Program-made: the position numbers and the translations under genes
The notes under the pieces: generated by a model
Told to the model about the DNA's origin: nothing
Databases searched by the model: none
What the model saw: the letters and a program-made list of their open reading frames with translations, nothing else
Shown here: in pieces, positions 11,045-21,768 of the stretch
Numbering within the stretch: the stretch's first letter is position 1
How the letters are laid out: every line of letters begins with the position of its first letter
Assembly: GCA_017979445.1 (NCBI GenBank)
Contig: CM030706.1
Coordinates: 7,419,595 to 7,483,594 of the forward strand
Reading direction: 5' to 3'
Source: Akebia trifoliata
Taxonomy: Eukaryota; Streptophyta; Magnoliopsida; Ranunculales; Lardizabalaceae
DNA: 64,000 nt

Positions 11045-12285
11045 ATGGAGAATATTTCAGGGATTATTAAGGGAGAAGATCAAAGTCAGATTGATTTACC
11101 ACCTGGTTTTAGGTTCCATCCAACTGATGAAGAACTTATAACTCACTATCTCTCAAAGAAGGTGTTTGATAGCAACTTCAATGCTGAAGCAATTGGTGAA
11201 GCCGATTTGAATAAGTGTGAACCTTGGGATTTGCCACGTAAGTCTCCTAAACAAAACTATATTTTTTTCTTCTTTGATAATTCTATCTTTATTTTTTAAT
11301 ATATATAATTTTTTTTTGAATGAAGGGAGAGCAAAAATGGGTGAGAAACAATGGTATTTCTTCTGTGTTAGAGATAGAAAATACCCAACAGGTTTAAGGA
11401 CAAATAGAGCTACTGAAGGTGGCTATTGGAAGGCTACAGGAAAAGATAAAGCTATTTATAGATCAAAATCACTTGTTGGAATGAAAAAAACTCTTGTTTT
11501 CTACAAAGGAAGAGCTCCTAAAGGAGAAAAAACTAATTGGGTCACGCATGAGTTCAGATTAGAAGGAAAGTTCTCTCCTTACAACCTCCCCAAAACAACT
11601 AAGGTAGAGAGATATATCTCCTTATTTTATTTTATTTTTATTTTATTTTTTCCTGTTTTTGTTTTATTTATTTATTTATTTATTTTGGCAGAATGAGTGG
11701 GTGATTTGCAGAATATTTAACAAGAGTTCTGGTTGTAAGAAACCATATGTTTCAAGTCTTGTGAGATTAGGTGATGAAATGGGTCATTCTCAGCTACCAC
11801 CATTAACGGATTCTCCACTTTACAACTCCAAGACTAAACTCATTGCATCTGAGACATCTCATGTGACTTGCTTCTCCAATTCAATGGAAGACAATTGTTT
11901 CAATCCTCAACTTTTCTCTGACTCTTCAAATCCTTCTATTATTACCAACCCTTTGTCATCCATTTTCTCTAAAATCTCTCTTCCAAGCTCATTTTACTCA
12001 ACTCAAGATCCTCCAAATTTAGCCAATTTACAATACCCAAATTCTGTTTTGATGCAAGATCAATCCATATTGAAGGTTTTATTGGAGAACCAAATGGAGC
12101 AAAGTCGTAAAGCAGAGAGGGAGATGATTAGTATCTCACAAGAAACAGGGCTGACTACAGATATGAACACTGAAAGCTCATCAATTGTTTCAAATCTTCA
12201 AATGGGTAGGAATTCTTTTGAAGATCAAGAAGACCCATCTACTTCAGTTGGACCAGTTGATCTTGATAGTATTTGGATTTATTGA
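11045..12285 (+). CDS. NAC100: NAC domain transcription factor, NAC100/NAC079/NAC080-like (miR164 clade)
   Basis: Nuclear, plant-specific transcription factor. Exons 11045-11237, 11326-11603 and 11692-12285 join with GT-AG introns (88 bp each) into 354 aa. The NAC DNA-binding domain spans about residues 18-167, with all subdomains in order: [81 protein letters not shown]. The two intron positions match those usual for NAC genes. The C-terminal half carries HVTCFSN (about 214-220), SQETG, DMNTE and a final QEDPS, GPVDLD, WIY. These resemble my recollection of the tail of Arabidopsis ANAC100, which ends in WNY. Members of this clade are regulated by miR164 and act in senescence or organ-boundary growth; the exact role here is inference. 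The start is the first Met before the NAC domain. The exon 1 junction gives DLPRRAKMGEK where most relatives have DLPWRAKMGEK or similar. Confidence 0.93.
11858..11878 (+). promoter_or_regulatory. Degenerate miR164 target site in the NAC coding sequence
   Basis: The 21 nt end in TGCTTCTCCA and encode part of HVTCFSN. Against miR164 (UGGAGAAGC..., recalled from general knowledge) bases 1-10 of the miRNA pair perfectly. Position 11 is G:U, 13 a mismatch, 17 G:U, and 20-21 mismatches. Family members encode HVPCFSN or YVPCFSN here; the Pro-to-Thr change removes one C pair. It probably remains a target, perhaps weaker. Confidence 0.7.
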
Positions 12286-12299
12286 AAAATTCTATAAAA

Positions 12300-12321
12300 G
12301 AAGAAGAAGAAGAAGAAGAAA
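12300..12321. repeat. (GAA)n microsatellite in the NAC 3' UTR
   Basis: About seven AGA/GAA units start 15 nt after the stop codon. The duplicated copy at about 24690 has only three, so the tract length has changed since duplication. Confidence 0.9.
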
Positions 12322-12383
12322 ACAAGAGCTTCAGTTACTATTAATGTCTAAAATAGATGGTGTGTATAATTTTTATGTATTGA

Positions 12384-12389
12384 AATAAA
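12384..12389 (+). terminator. Candidate poly(A) signal of the NAC gene
   Basis: AATAAA lies about 100 nt after the stop codon. It is retained in the duplicated tail (24766-24771 region). The cleavage site is not known. Confidence 0.5.
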
Positions 12390-12574
12390 ATCAAATTAAG
12401 GATTTAAGTTTCTTTTTTTTTTTCTTAAAGTTTTTTGGGGTTTTTCCAATCATGCTTTCGAAGTTGTTAAATTACTTGTATTCAAACATGCATGAAATTT
12501 AAGATTTGTTTGGTGGCTAACTAATTGATTTTTGTACTAATTTGTATTTATTTATAGGTATATTCATTAGTGTA

Positions 12575-12745
12575 TTTTAGTATGGAAAATCCTAGAGGGA
12601 CTTTGTTTATCACTGTGTTTCACACTGCATTGATATGGTGGCCATAGATGTGGTTCCTCGAGATATGAATGAAAAGCATCTATCATTACTCGCTCGCCTC
12701 CTCGTCGGCACAGTGTGAAATGCAGTGAAAAACGAAGTACCCCCT
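12575..12745. repeat. Palindromic MITE in block A
   Basis: Left arm ATCACTGTGTTTCACACTGC pairs with right arm GCACAGTGTGAAATGCAGTG. The centre has TTCCTCGAGATATGAATG. The copy in unit 2 is at about 24965-25105, with a partly deleted right arm. Confidence 0.65.
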
Positions 12746-13249
12746 CCCCCACGGTAGTTCATTTTTCTTTTAGTTAGGAACATGTGGTTGATCACATAGA
12801 CCAAAATTCATTTATTTTTAGTGAAAATTCGAGAAAAAAAAATCAGCAATTAATCCATTCTGATCAGGAAAATTGGTGAAAAAATCAGCTTTCGAATTTG
12901 TCAACTTGATTATATTCAAACAAACATGAAATTTAAGATTTGTCTGGTGGCTAACAAACTGGTCCTGAACTAGTTTTTAGCTATATTCAGTAGTGTATTT
13001 CAGTGTCTATATCAGTAAAGACAAGACTTTAATGCGTATTTTTTTTTCATTTTGTTGAAAATTTAGTTGATTTTTCTTTTATTAATTGTCCTTTTAGTTA
13101 GGAACGTGTTGTTGAACCCATAGTCACAAATGCATTGAGCTTTAGTGAAAATTCTAAATAAAAAAAGTCGTGGAAGGAATCACCAATTACTCCGTAAAAT
13201 TGACAAAAAAATCAGTTTTTAAATTGTCAAATCGTTTGTATTCAATCAA

Positions 13250-13378
13250 GAATAATGCTGAAGTGACCTCAAGATTGGCCCTCACATTGCACACCCTGAT
13301 GTGAAAGTGTACGGAACCATGGACGTACTTCCTCAAGACGTGTGATATGAGGTTCAAACTTGAGTCATTCCAGCACGA
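13250..13378. repeat. Palindromic MITE in block A, GCTGAAGTGACCTCAAG ends
   Basis: Left GCTGAAGTGACCTCAAGATT pairs with right ACTTGAGTCATTCCAGC. The centre is TTCCTCAAGACGTG. The unit 2 copy is at about 26488-26612. Short minus-strand frames over both copies are repeat shadows. Confidence 0.65.
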
Positions 13379-13475
13379 CTCTTCAAACAAATATGAAATT
13401 TTAGATTTGTTTGGCGACTAACCAGCTGATCCTGGAACTGACTTTATTTATTTATTTTTAGATATATTCAATAGC

Positions 13476-14095
13476 GTATGTCAGTGTTTATATCAAGATT
13501 CATGGTTTTTAAACTCGGTATTTCGTCTCGTCTCGTCTCGTTCAGCTCCGATATTTAGTAGTCTCAGACGAGTTTTCCAATACGTTTGAGACGTCTCGTG
13601 AGACAAATTAATAAATTGCACTATGATTCATAAATCTCGATCAAAAAATGACTTTGTGAGTTGGTCTTGTTCAGCTCTAATACCGATTTAACTCAGGCAA
13701 TACATCTCGGTCTTGGACGAGTTTAAAAACCATCAAGAAGGATAAATGTTAATTTCATGGTCTTTTATTGAGTGCTAATAATTGGACGTACTTTTGGGGG
13801 CATGTAGCTGATGTGGAAATACATAACTTATTAAAAAAAAAAGGAAAAAGAGAAAAAGAAAATTTCTCTCCTGCAAACAGTGAAAAAAAGAAACTTTCAA
13901 ATCTGATTATATGTCAGTGTTTATATGAAGAAGGATAAAAGTTAATTTCATGGTTTTTTTATTGAGTGTTAGTACTTGGACATACTTTTGGAGCATACAA
14001 CTGACGTGGAAACACATAACTTATTTTTTTTTTTAAAGAAAAAAGAAAATTCTCTCTCTTGCACATAGTGAAAGAAAGAAACTTTCAAATTTGAT
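13476..14095. repeat. Local tandem duplication inside block A
   Basis: The segment TATGTCAGTGTTTATATC...GAAACTTTCAAATCTGATTA is followed directly by a second version at about 13908-14095. The first version carries the 233-bp insertion; the second, and the single copy in unit 2 (about 26708-26890), do not. Confidence 0.7.
13501..13733. mobile_element. hAT-like MITE with CATGGTTTTTAAACTCG ends, 233 bp
   Basis: Left CATGGTTTTTAAACTCGG and right GACGAGTTTAAAAACCAT are inverted repeats. Block A of unit 2 and the local tandem copy at 13908 lack it, reading ATATCAACAAGGATAAA and ATATGAAGAAGGATAAA. TCAAGA follows the right end and precedes the left end, consistent with a worn target duplication. Related elements: 40164-40584 and 63473-63889. 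Confidence 0.75.
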
Positions 14096-14515
14096 TACCT
14101 TATGACATTCAAAATCATGATCCGATGAAATGGGGTTGAATAGGATAAAATTATATAAGCTTAAAAAAAAAAAAAAAACCAATTAGTTTTTACTGTTGAA
14201 TTTTATTTTTAAATTTAGGTGCACGATAGCCATCCATTTTAAACACCTTGGATCAAACTTGAGAAACAATTGTTTTTAATTTTTTTTTTTTTTTTTTTTC
14301 GAAAATGAATATTTTCATGAAATCTAGATCGCATTGTTGTTGGATTGTCAATGTGGGCCCAACAATTCTTTTTAAGATTTGAAATCTAAAAAAAAAATAT
14401 ATGGGCAGAGAACATGTAAGAGAGAGTTTTTAAAAATAAGTTATGTGCTTCTAGGTTATCGTGCGTAAAGTGCGTGCATCAAAAGTTTGTCAAATTATCA
14501 GCAGTTTATTTTAGT

Positions 14516-14682
14516 GTAATGATTTTCTAAGGCCTCTCTTTGAAATATGCTCCCATCATAGAACCATAGATCATTTGCTCAAGATACACATAACCATAAA
14601 TCTTTTTCTTATGTATCTCGAGGCAAATGATTTATGATTCTATGATAGGAGTGTATGTAAGAGAGGGATGTCATATTATCAC
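14516..14682. repeat. Small palindromic MITE, family P
   Basis: Same layout as 2036-2194 and 59674-59811: AATGATTTTCTAAGGC, GATCATTTGCTCAAGATACA, AATCTTTTTCTTATGTATCT, GAGGCAAATGATTTATGATT. It is missing from unit 2. Confidence 0.6.
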
Positions 14683-14713
14683 AACTTTATTTATTTATTT
14701 ATTTGTTTAAATA

Positions 14714-14878
14714 ATGGAATGTGCCATAGTGGCCAAGTCACCCTCAAAAAGAGAGAGGTCTTAAGTTCAAACCCCCTCATTGGCCACCCACAATGATTTA
14801 TCCTGGCTTCTTTGATATAAGTAGCATGTTACTAGTCGGGCATACAGTCCAGACACCCATCAGAAAGTAATAAAAAAT
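14714..14878 (+). mobile_element. tRNA-derived SINE-like unit
   Basis: Box A-like TAGTGGCCAAGTCACC and box B-like AGTTCAAACCCC are followed by GGCCACCC, TACTAGTCGGGC and a tail AATAAAAAATA. The unit 2 copy is at 27113-27265, so it was already present before the duplication. Confidence 0.5.
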
Positions 14879-15268
14879 ATGGTCCTTTAAGTTAGGAACA
14901 TGTAGTTGACCCATAAACACAAATTCACTGAGTTTTAGCAAAATTCAAAAACAAAAAAGAATTGCCCAAAAAAATTGGCAATTTTTATAAAAAAAATTCA
15001 AGGTCAGAATAGTTCATGATTTTTTAATAAGTCAGCTATTTATTTATTTCTGTCCTTTCTTTCAATTTTTCTTGGTTGATCACTCTTCTAGGAATTTTGT
15101 TCTTCTTCTTTTTATTTATTTATTTTTTCGAATTGAGAGAACTGACCCTATCTAATAATTACTGACTTCGAACTTGGTTGCTATGGTTTAACCCATGGTT
15201 GTTAAATTCCATTTTTCTTTTTATACTAGAGAAGAATGGAAATCTTTCTAATTGATTTAAATATATAT

Positions 15269-15630
15269 GGGGACGGATCATGGGACATATGTAAAAACAA
15301 TGGTTTTTGAAAATATAGGTTGAACTAATTTTCAAACAATGGTCTCTATGATGAGAAGATCATCCCAATAAAAAAACCAGCTCAGTCTGAAACTTCTAAA
15401 TCCATCCAAAGTGGTTTACAAATTATTGGTAAAAAATCGACGGTCCACATTCTAAATCAATTTTGATGGGGTTAGAAGTTTCAGATTGGATTGATTTTTT
15501 TTTTTAAGGATGATCTTCTCATCATAGAGATCATCCTCACAAAAAATCAGCTCAATCCAAAACTTCTAACCCATATCTTGAAAATTTATTATTATTACAT
15601 TGTTTTTACATATGTCCTATGATCCGTCCC
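15269..15630. repeat. H-family element, GGACGGATCATGGGAC ends
   Basis: Left GGGGACGGATCATGGGACAT pairs with right ATGTCCTATGATCCGTCCC. The first hairpin is shortened (loop deleted near 15330); the second is full-length (15470-15570). The right portion is shared with the truncated copy at 28484-28760 in unit 2. Confidence 0.8.
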
Positions 15631-15655
15631 TATATGTATATATTAACTGTTTGGC

Positions 15656-16166
15656 TAGGTTATTAGCTGGTCAATCACAAACTCTTATCTTTTATAAACA
15701 ACAGACAAGCTACTTTTTAAAATTTTAAAATATTTATATGAGGAAAAATCAAAATCAGTCCACCTACGAAGTTTTCAAAAAATGTCCAAGATTTTTAAAA
15801 ACTCGAATGAGATGACTCGAATCTCAGATAAGGCATAAATTCAATGTAAATTTTATGTGATCCTTTAATTAAATCAATCGACTATAAGTTTTGATTATCA
15901 CATTATCAACTTCACATGATTGTCAACTTTTCTTCACTAAATTTATTTTAGTTGGAAAATGTGAGTCTATTTTGTCCACTTAATCGATCTCCTTTGATGA
16001 AAATGATAAAAGAAAAGTAGGGAAGCTTGTTATATCCGATCTCTATTCCATCTTGCATTTTTTGCTTAGAAGCTCTTTTAAATTCTCAAGTGAAGGCTAT
16101 TAGAAGGTCTTTAAGATTTGTGTGAAGGGTTGCGTTTGCTACTTTGACTTTAACAAAGTTGACAAT
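15656..16166. other. Intergenic, nothing recognised
   Basis: A+T-rich DNA without recognisable coding sequence. It ends at the target duplication AAATG (16167-16171) of the following solo LTR. Confidence 0.4.
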
Positions 16167-16171
16167 AAATG

Positions 16172-19119
16172 TGTCACGCCCTTATTTTATGATCTAGATT
16201 TTCCCAAATCTTGAGGGTAAAGTGAAATTTTTTTAAAAATCTAAATTAAGATTTTCAAAGTTTAAATAAGATATAGGTTTCTTCCAAATAATTTTGACAA
16301 AATTTCCCTTAAAAATTGGATTTATGAAAAACTTTCACTTGTAGAAATATACATGTATAATCAAAATTCACATATTCATTAAATTCCAACCACCATATCA
16401 TAATGAATATACATCATATTATAATTACAATCTAAAAGTGTACATAAATCAACTACATATCTCATAGCGATCAACAGTTGTCCACGTCAGTAACATTAAC
16501 TCTTACTCTCTAGACATATATATACAAAAATACACAACATACATGATGCTAATATATATAATGAAATCTAAAACTACACAAAATAATTCTACTAAACTCA
16601 AATCTCAACTCACATATAACATAAATAGTGTTCATCATCTTGATCTTGCGATCCCTCTATATAATGTTCTTCATCAAGAATAAATATCTCGATAGTTGAG
16701 AGATCTATAATGTTTTGTTCGTAAGATGAGTAACAAAGAAGTTACTCAAATGTAAATTCAGATTTCAAATTAATAGTCCTAATATGAATGGATAAACACA
16801 CTAATCTATTATAAATAATATAGGTTTTTAAATAAATAATTAAAACAAATATCATTTGAAATAGGCTAATCTTTTAATAAAACAATATCGAAATATTTCT
16901 ATTTCATAATAAAACAAAAGAAACATAAACATGTCATAAGAATATCAATCCTACTTATGTATGTGATTGGAATGATAATGTACACAACCGATACAAAAGT
17001 ATTGATTTTTATATTGATGCTCCAATACTTAACCAGTGTGGAACTCACCGTTAGTTCTTGATTTTATTGTCTGTTTGACAATTTATCATAATTGGTTGAC
17101 TGTGTTTTTCAGCTCAGGTAGGCCATTGATCCCTAACAGAGATCAATCGTTTAACTACTATAAACTATAAATTTTCATTTGACAAGTCAGCTTTGTCGTA
17201 CCTCTATGATATTCATATGTTCTCAATCAATTTAATCATGTACAAACCATCTTTATAATATAATTTATTATTTTCTAATAAAGATAAGATAGGAATTTCC
17301 TAAATAGTAGGTACAAAGACATTTTCAAATAGTATCTCATACTACTAGAGAGAATATCAAACCCTTATTATTTTCAATTAATTAGTTGTTTTTAGAAATA
17401 ACTACTAATTAATATTATGAGGCATTTATTACTCCTTTAATGCATAACAAAAATAATAATTATTATTTTTTAAAATTCATCTGAAATAAATTAAAACAAA
17501 TTTACAAGTGAGACGATATTCCCAAGTATTCTAAAATTATAAACATGCAACAGTATATCAAAAGTAGTAATTATAAAACAATAAATATACAGGTACACCG
17601 TCCCACGATTATCGTCTTAATTGCATCCTATACTCTATTACACAGTGCTCAAAAGCACTCTAAACCTGAAAATTCCTCAACACAATCACATATAGTCAAG
17701 AATCTCTTTCTCGATTATAAACATTCTCGACTTTCATTCTCGATTTTAAATTTAAATTTAAACATTTCGTTTTTTTTATTTATAGATAATCACCAATGAA
17801 AATATATTTTCAAAATAAGGTGTCTTTAACAATGTTTAAAATGAATATTATATGAAAATCAATTTGTTAAACAAATTGATTTTTTGGTTACATTCACCCA
17901 AATTCATTTATTTTTATTTTATGATATTTAAATATCAGAAAAAAAATATATAAAATGAATTATTATACAATTCGATGCATAAATTTTGAATGTAAATCAT
18001 AATAAATTTGAAACTAATTATCAAAATTGAAATAAAATTGATTTCATTGAAAATTATACTACGAATTTGAAATTATAAGTTTCCTACCTTCGCAATTAAG
18101 TTTTACGCGTCCTTACGACATTAAAATGATTTTTCTACTTGATTCCCTCTATGATTCGACCTAATAATTTCGTGACTAAGTAGATCTCGAAGTCATGGTT
18201 ATTTTCTTTTTCAATGCTAGATCTTAATTCCCATCTTAAATACATTTAAATCTCAATTAAACGTAACGTGCACGAAGCCACTTTCGAAATCACTCATCTC
18301 TGTTTCGATTTCAATATTATGAGTATAATGAATATCAATTCTTTTTTACTTTATAATAATATATTATTTTATATTATAATATATAAACGAATACAACTGT
18401 GTATCACATCTTCTAACACATTTTTACTTATAATATATTATAATCTTATATTATATAATAATATAATATAATATAGTAATATTTATATTTATTTTAATTA
18501 CAGTCTAACCCTTTAACATTTCAAAAATTTTAAATCTATCGTTTTTATATAAATAATTAAAATTAAACCCAATTTTAATAAAATAATTTATTTTACTATT
18601 TTAATAATTAAAAAATATTATTATTTTTTATATATTTTTCTTTTCTCCGTTATGTTTATTACATTAGACTAATTCGAACTGTGTATTTTGGATTTTTAAA
18701 ATTCCTTACTGATTTTTATCTATTGACCAAAATAACTCTTATGTCCTAAGTTTTCTTGATAAAATTAATATTTTCATAACTTATGATATTAAACTTGGAT
18801 TTAAACATGTTGACAGTCTAAACTATATTTTTTAATACTTTTGAATTCAACGATAACGTCCATTTGATTAAAAGAATTTCCTATAAAATTTTGAGTTTAT
18901 ATATTTTAACAAAATATTCTAATTCTTCGATCATAATCATTATAAGGTTCTCCGAATTGTACATTTCATTTAGCAAATTCTCCTTTTAGAAATTGTTATT
19001 TTAGATCAATAATATCATAATTTATTTTTAATAATTTTTATTTTAAAATTTAATCGAAAAATAAGTTAATATAGTTGACTTAATTGCTCGATATACATAA
19101 TAAATTTCATGGCATTACA
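16172..19119. mobile_element. Solo LTR of a retrotransposon, about 2.95 kb
   Basis: Begins TGTCACGCCCTTATTTTATG and ends GGCATTACA. These TG...CA termini are typical of long LTRs of Ty3/gypsy elements. The 5 bp AAATG stand directly before (16167-16171) and directly after (19120-19124). No second copy of the terminus and no gag/pol sequence lies inside, so I read it as a solo LTR left by LTR-LTR recombination. Internal short frames carry no motif. Coding content: none. Confidence 0.75.
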
Positions 19120-19211
19120 AAATGATTATTTTTATTTATATATTTGTGGAATACAATAATAATAAAATTACAATTTAAATAATGAAACTGAAATGTTGGT
19201 TTAAAATTAAG

Positions 19212-19381
19212 GATTTTGTTAACGTGTTAAAGTACAATAAATACACTTTGGAAATTTGATCTTGTACCGAAAATGCCATTAAAAACACTAATTTTTACTA
19301 AAATACTCTCAGATTCCAATTTCCAAAGTGTATTTATTGTACTTTAAGATGTGCCCTTAGGGCACACCTTAACAATACCCT
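19212..19381. repeat. MITE with about 30-bp near-perfect inverted repeats
   Basis: TTAAAGTACAATAAATACAC, TTTGGAAATTT (from 19229) pairs with AATTTCCAAAGTG, TATTTATTGTACTTTAA (to about 19347). The right end adds GATGTGCCCTTAGGGCACAC, which itself folds on GTGCCCTTAGGGCAC. The left arm lacks this hairpin and continues GGATTTTGTTAACGTG. Confidence 0.65.
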
Positions 19382-19580
19382 AGGATTAAAATTAATATAT
19401 ATATATATATATATTAAAATTACACCACTTTTAGTTCCAATTGATCCTGTAATTGGTTTGCTAACCCAGCTTGATTAGATAGGAAAAATAATGTTTAGGA
19501 TTTTATCTCAAGACTCCAAACATAGGGTTAGGCTCAAAATTTTCGAATCTATTTGATTGGCTGAACAAGGCCCAACCCAA

Positions 19581-19834
19581 CCTCACAAAAAATCAGCTCA
19601 TTCTGAAACTTGTAACTCTAATTTGCAAGTTGAAGAATCGTGGACTGTCCGATTTTTGTAAACCACTTTTGATAAGTTAGAAGTTTCAGAACATGCTGAT
19701 TTTTTGTGAGGATAATCTCCTCATCATAGAGATCATCCTCACAAAAAATCAGCCCATTCCGAAACTTCTAACCCATGTTTTGAAAAATGTTTGGCATAAT
19801 GTTTGGTTCTCTTTAGGACCTCTGAACCCCACCC
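19581..19834. repeat. 5'-truncated H-family element, AAAATGTTTGGCATAATG end
   Basis: Starts in the second arm of hairpin 1 (CAAAAAATCAGCTCATTC), has the spacer with GAATCGTGGACTGTCC and a full hairpin 2. The right end is AAAATGTTTGGCATAATGTT, as at 5741-6049. Confidence 0.7.
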
Positions 19835-19849
19835 TATATATGTATATAA

Positions 19850-20225
19850 GGAACGGATCAAGGGACATATGTAAAAATAATGTAACATTAATAAATTTTC
19901 AAAATATGGGTTAGAAGTTTCGAATTGAGCTGATTTTTTGTGAGGATGATCTCTATGATGGGAAGATCATCCGAAAAAAAAAAAAGTCCAATTTGAAACT
20001 TCTAACCCCATTAAAAGTGATTTAGAATGTGGACCGTCGATTTTTTACCAGTAATTTGTAAATCACTTTTGATGGATTTAGAAGTTTCAGATTGAGCTGA
20101 TTTTTTGTGAGGATGATCTTCTCATCATAGTGACCATCCTTGCAAAAAAATCAGCTCAATCCAAAACCTCTAACCCATATTTTGAAAAACCATTATTTTT
20201 ACATATGTCCCATGAACTGCCCCCC
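19850..20225. repeat. H-family element (left half of a second super-palindrome)
   Basis: Starts GGAACGGATCAAGGGACATA, has two hairpins and a spacer with GTGGACCGTCGATTTTTTAC, and ends at TCCCATGAACTGCCCCCC. It is inverted relative to 20228-20559, and the two are separated by only a few bases. Confidence 0.8.
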
Positions 20226-20227
20226 AT

Positions 20228-20559
20228 ATATGGGTTAGAGGTTTTGGATTGAGCTGATTTTTTGTGAGGATGGTCACTATGATGAGAATATTATCTTCAC
20301 AAAAAATCAGCTCAATCTTAAACTTTTAAATCCATTAAAAGTGATTTTATAAATTATTGGCAAAAAATTGACGATCCACATTCTAAATCACTTTTAATGG
20401 GGTTAGAAGTTTCAGATTAGACTAATTTTTTTTCCGAATGATCTTCCCATCATAGAGATCATCCTCACAAAAAATCAGCTTAATCCAAAACTTCTAACCC
20501 ATATTTTAAAAATTTATTAATGTTACATTGTTTTTTCATATGTCCCTTGATCTGTTCTC
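20228..20559. repeat. H-family element (right half of a second super-palindrome)
   Basis: Starts at GGGTTAGAGGTTTTGGATTG without its outermost terminus. It has two hairpins and the spacer AATTGACGATCCACATTCTA, and ends TCATATGTCCCTTGATCTGT. It is an inverted copy of 19850-20225. Confidence 0.8.
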
Positions 20560-20572
20560 ATATATATATATA

Positions 20573-20977
20573 GGGGGCGGTTCAAGGGCTATATGAAAAA
20601 ACATATAAGAAAACTTTCGTTTTTCAAAATAAGGGTTAGAGTTTTGGATTGAGCTGATTTTTTGCAAGGATGGTCACTATGATGAAAGATCATCCTCACA
20701 AAAAATCAGCTCAATCAGAAACTTCTAAATCCATCAAAAGTGATTTACAAATTAGTGATAAAAAGTGGTAAAAAATCGACGGTCCACATTCTAAATCACT
20801 TTTAATGGGGTTAGAAGTTTCAGATTGAGCTGATTTTTTTTTTTGGATGATCTTCCCATCATAGAGATCATCCTCACAAAAAATCAGCTCAATCCAAAAT
20901 TTCTAACTCATATTTTAAAATTTTATTAAAAACGAAAGTTTTCTTATATGTTTTCTCAGATGGCCCTTGAACCTGAC

Positions 20978-20979
<2 letters not shown>
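20573..20979. repeat. H-family element, AAGAAAACTTTCG ends
   Basis: Left GGTTCAAGGGCTATATGAAA, AACATATAAGAAAACTTTCG pairs with right CGAAAGTTTTCTTATATG, TCAGATGGCCCTTGAACCTG. It is the unit 1 counterpart of 28835-29242. Confidence 0.85.
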
Positions 20980-21026
<47 letters not shown>

Positions 21027-21029
<3 letters not shown>

Positions 21030-21406
21030 AAATGTTCAGCACCCTAAGTTTTACCACACACTTTAACAAACGTTTTTTGTCCTACATGAGTTAGAAGTTT
21101 TGGTATGGGCTGATTTTTGGTGAGGATGATCTCTAATCATAGAGATCATCCTCACCAAAAATCAGCCCATTCCGAAATGTTTAGCCCCATGTTTACACGT
21201 TGAAAAATCATGAACCGTCCATTTTTTGTAAACCATTTTTGATGGGGTTAGAAGTTTTGGAATGAGCTGATTTTTGGTGAGGATGATCTCCTCATCACAG
21301 AGATCATCCTCACCAAAAATCAGCCCATTCCAAAACTTCTAACCCATGTAGGACAAAACACGTTTGTTAAAGTGTATGGTAAAGCTTAGGGTGCTGAACG
21401 GGACCC
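21027..21406. repeat. H-family element, GGGAAATGTTCAGCACCC ends
   Basis: Left terminus AATGTTCAGCACCCTAAGTT, TTACCACACACTTTAACAAA pairs with right TTTGTTAAAGTGTATGGTAA, AGCTTAGGGTGCTGAACGGG. Both hairpins are almost perfect, and the spacer reads ATCATGAACCGTCC. One of the best preserved copies; it shares its termini with 27649-28029. Confidence 0.85.
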
Positions 21407-21768
21407 ATATATATATATATATATAATTGATAAAGAAAGAAAAGATAAACATGCAACATGTATTATTCAGTTGTCTTTAAAGTCTGCATGGTCCACTAAA
21501 AAGGGAAGAGTGAAATCCACAAAGACTAAACATTCCTATTATTCCATGTGTATTGAAGGGCACCCAACAATTACAAACGTATCCTAGGATGCCCTTCAAT
21601 ATGTGGACTAATGGGAATGAGTGGTCTTATTGCGGTCTCCAAAATTGCACTCATAAGAGGTAGAACTACAATGAGATAACGAAAGGACAAACAATAAAGT
21701 TTATTTGTTATAGATAAACTAATTAAAGATCGTACTACTTCCTTGTTACTTTTTCTAAAGAAAATTGG

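Larger units (their letters stand above)
12229..15655. repeat. Duplication unit 1, block A (NAC tail and downstream DNA)
   Basis: Closely similar and collinear with 24617-28780. It starts within the last codons of NAC (AAGACCCATCTA) and covers the 3' UTR, two palindromic MITEs, a SINE-like unit and the H element at 15269-15630. Unit 1 has its own insertion at 13501-13733, a local tandem duplication at 13476-14095, and 14330-14700, which is absent from unit 2. Confidence 0.85.
20573..21768. repeat. Duplication unit 1, block B
   Basis: The unique-looking part 21425-21768 (AAGTCTGCATGGTCCACTAA; TGCAATTTTGGAGACC in reverse) is repeated at 29260-29624. Similarity stops in both copies directly after AAAGAAAATTGG. 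Short minus-strand frames in both copies are not genes. Confidence 0.75.

Noticed and set aside
17545..18471. Open frames of 67-84 codons inside the solo LTR
   Set aside because: No motif, A+T-rich composition, and location within a non-coding LTR.
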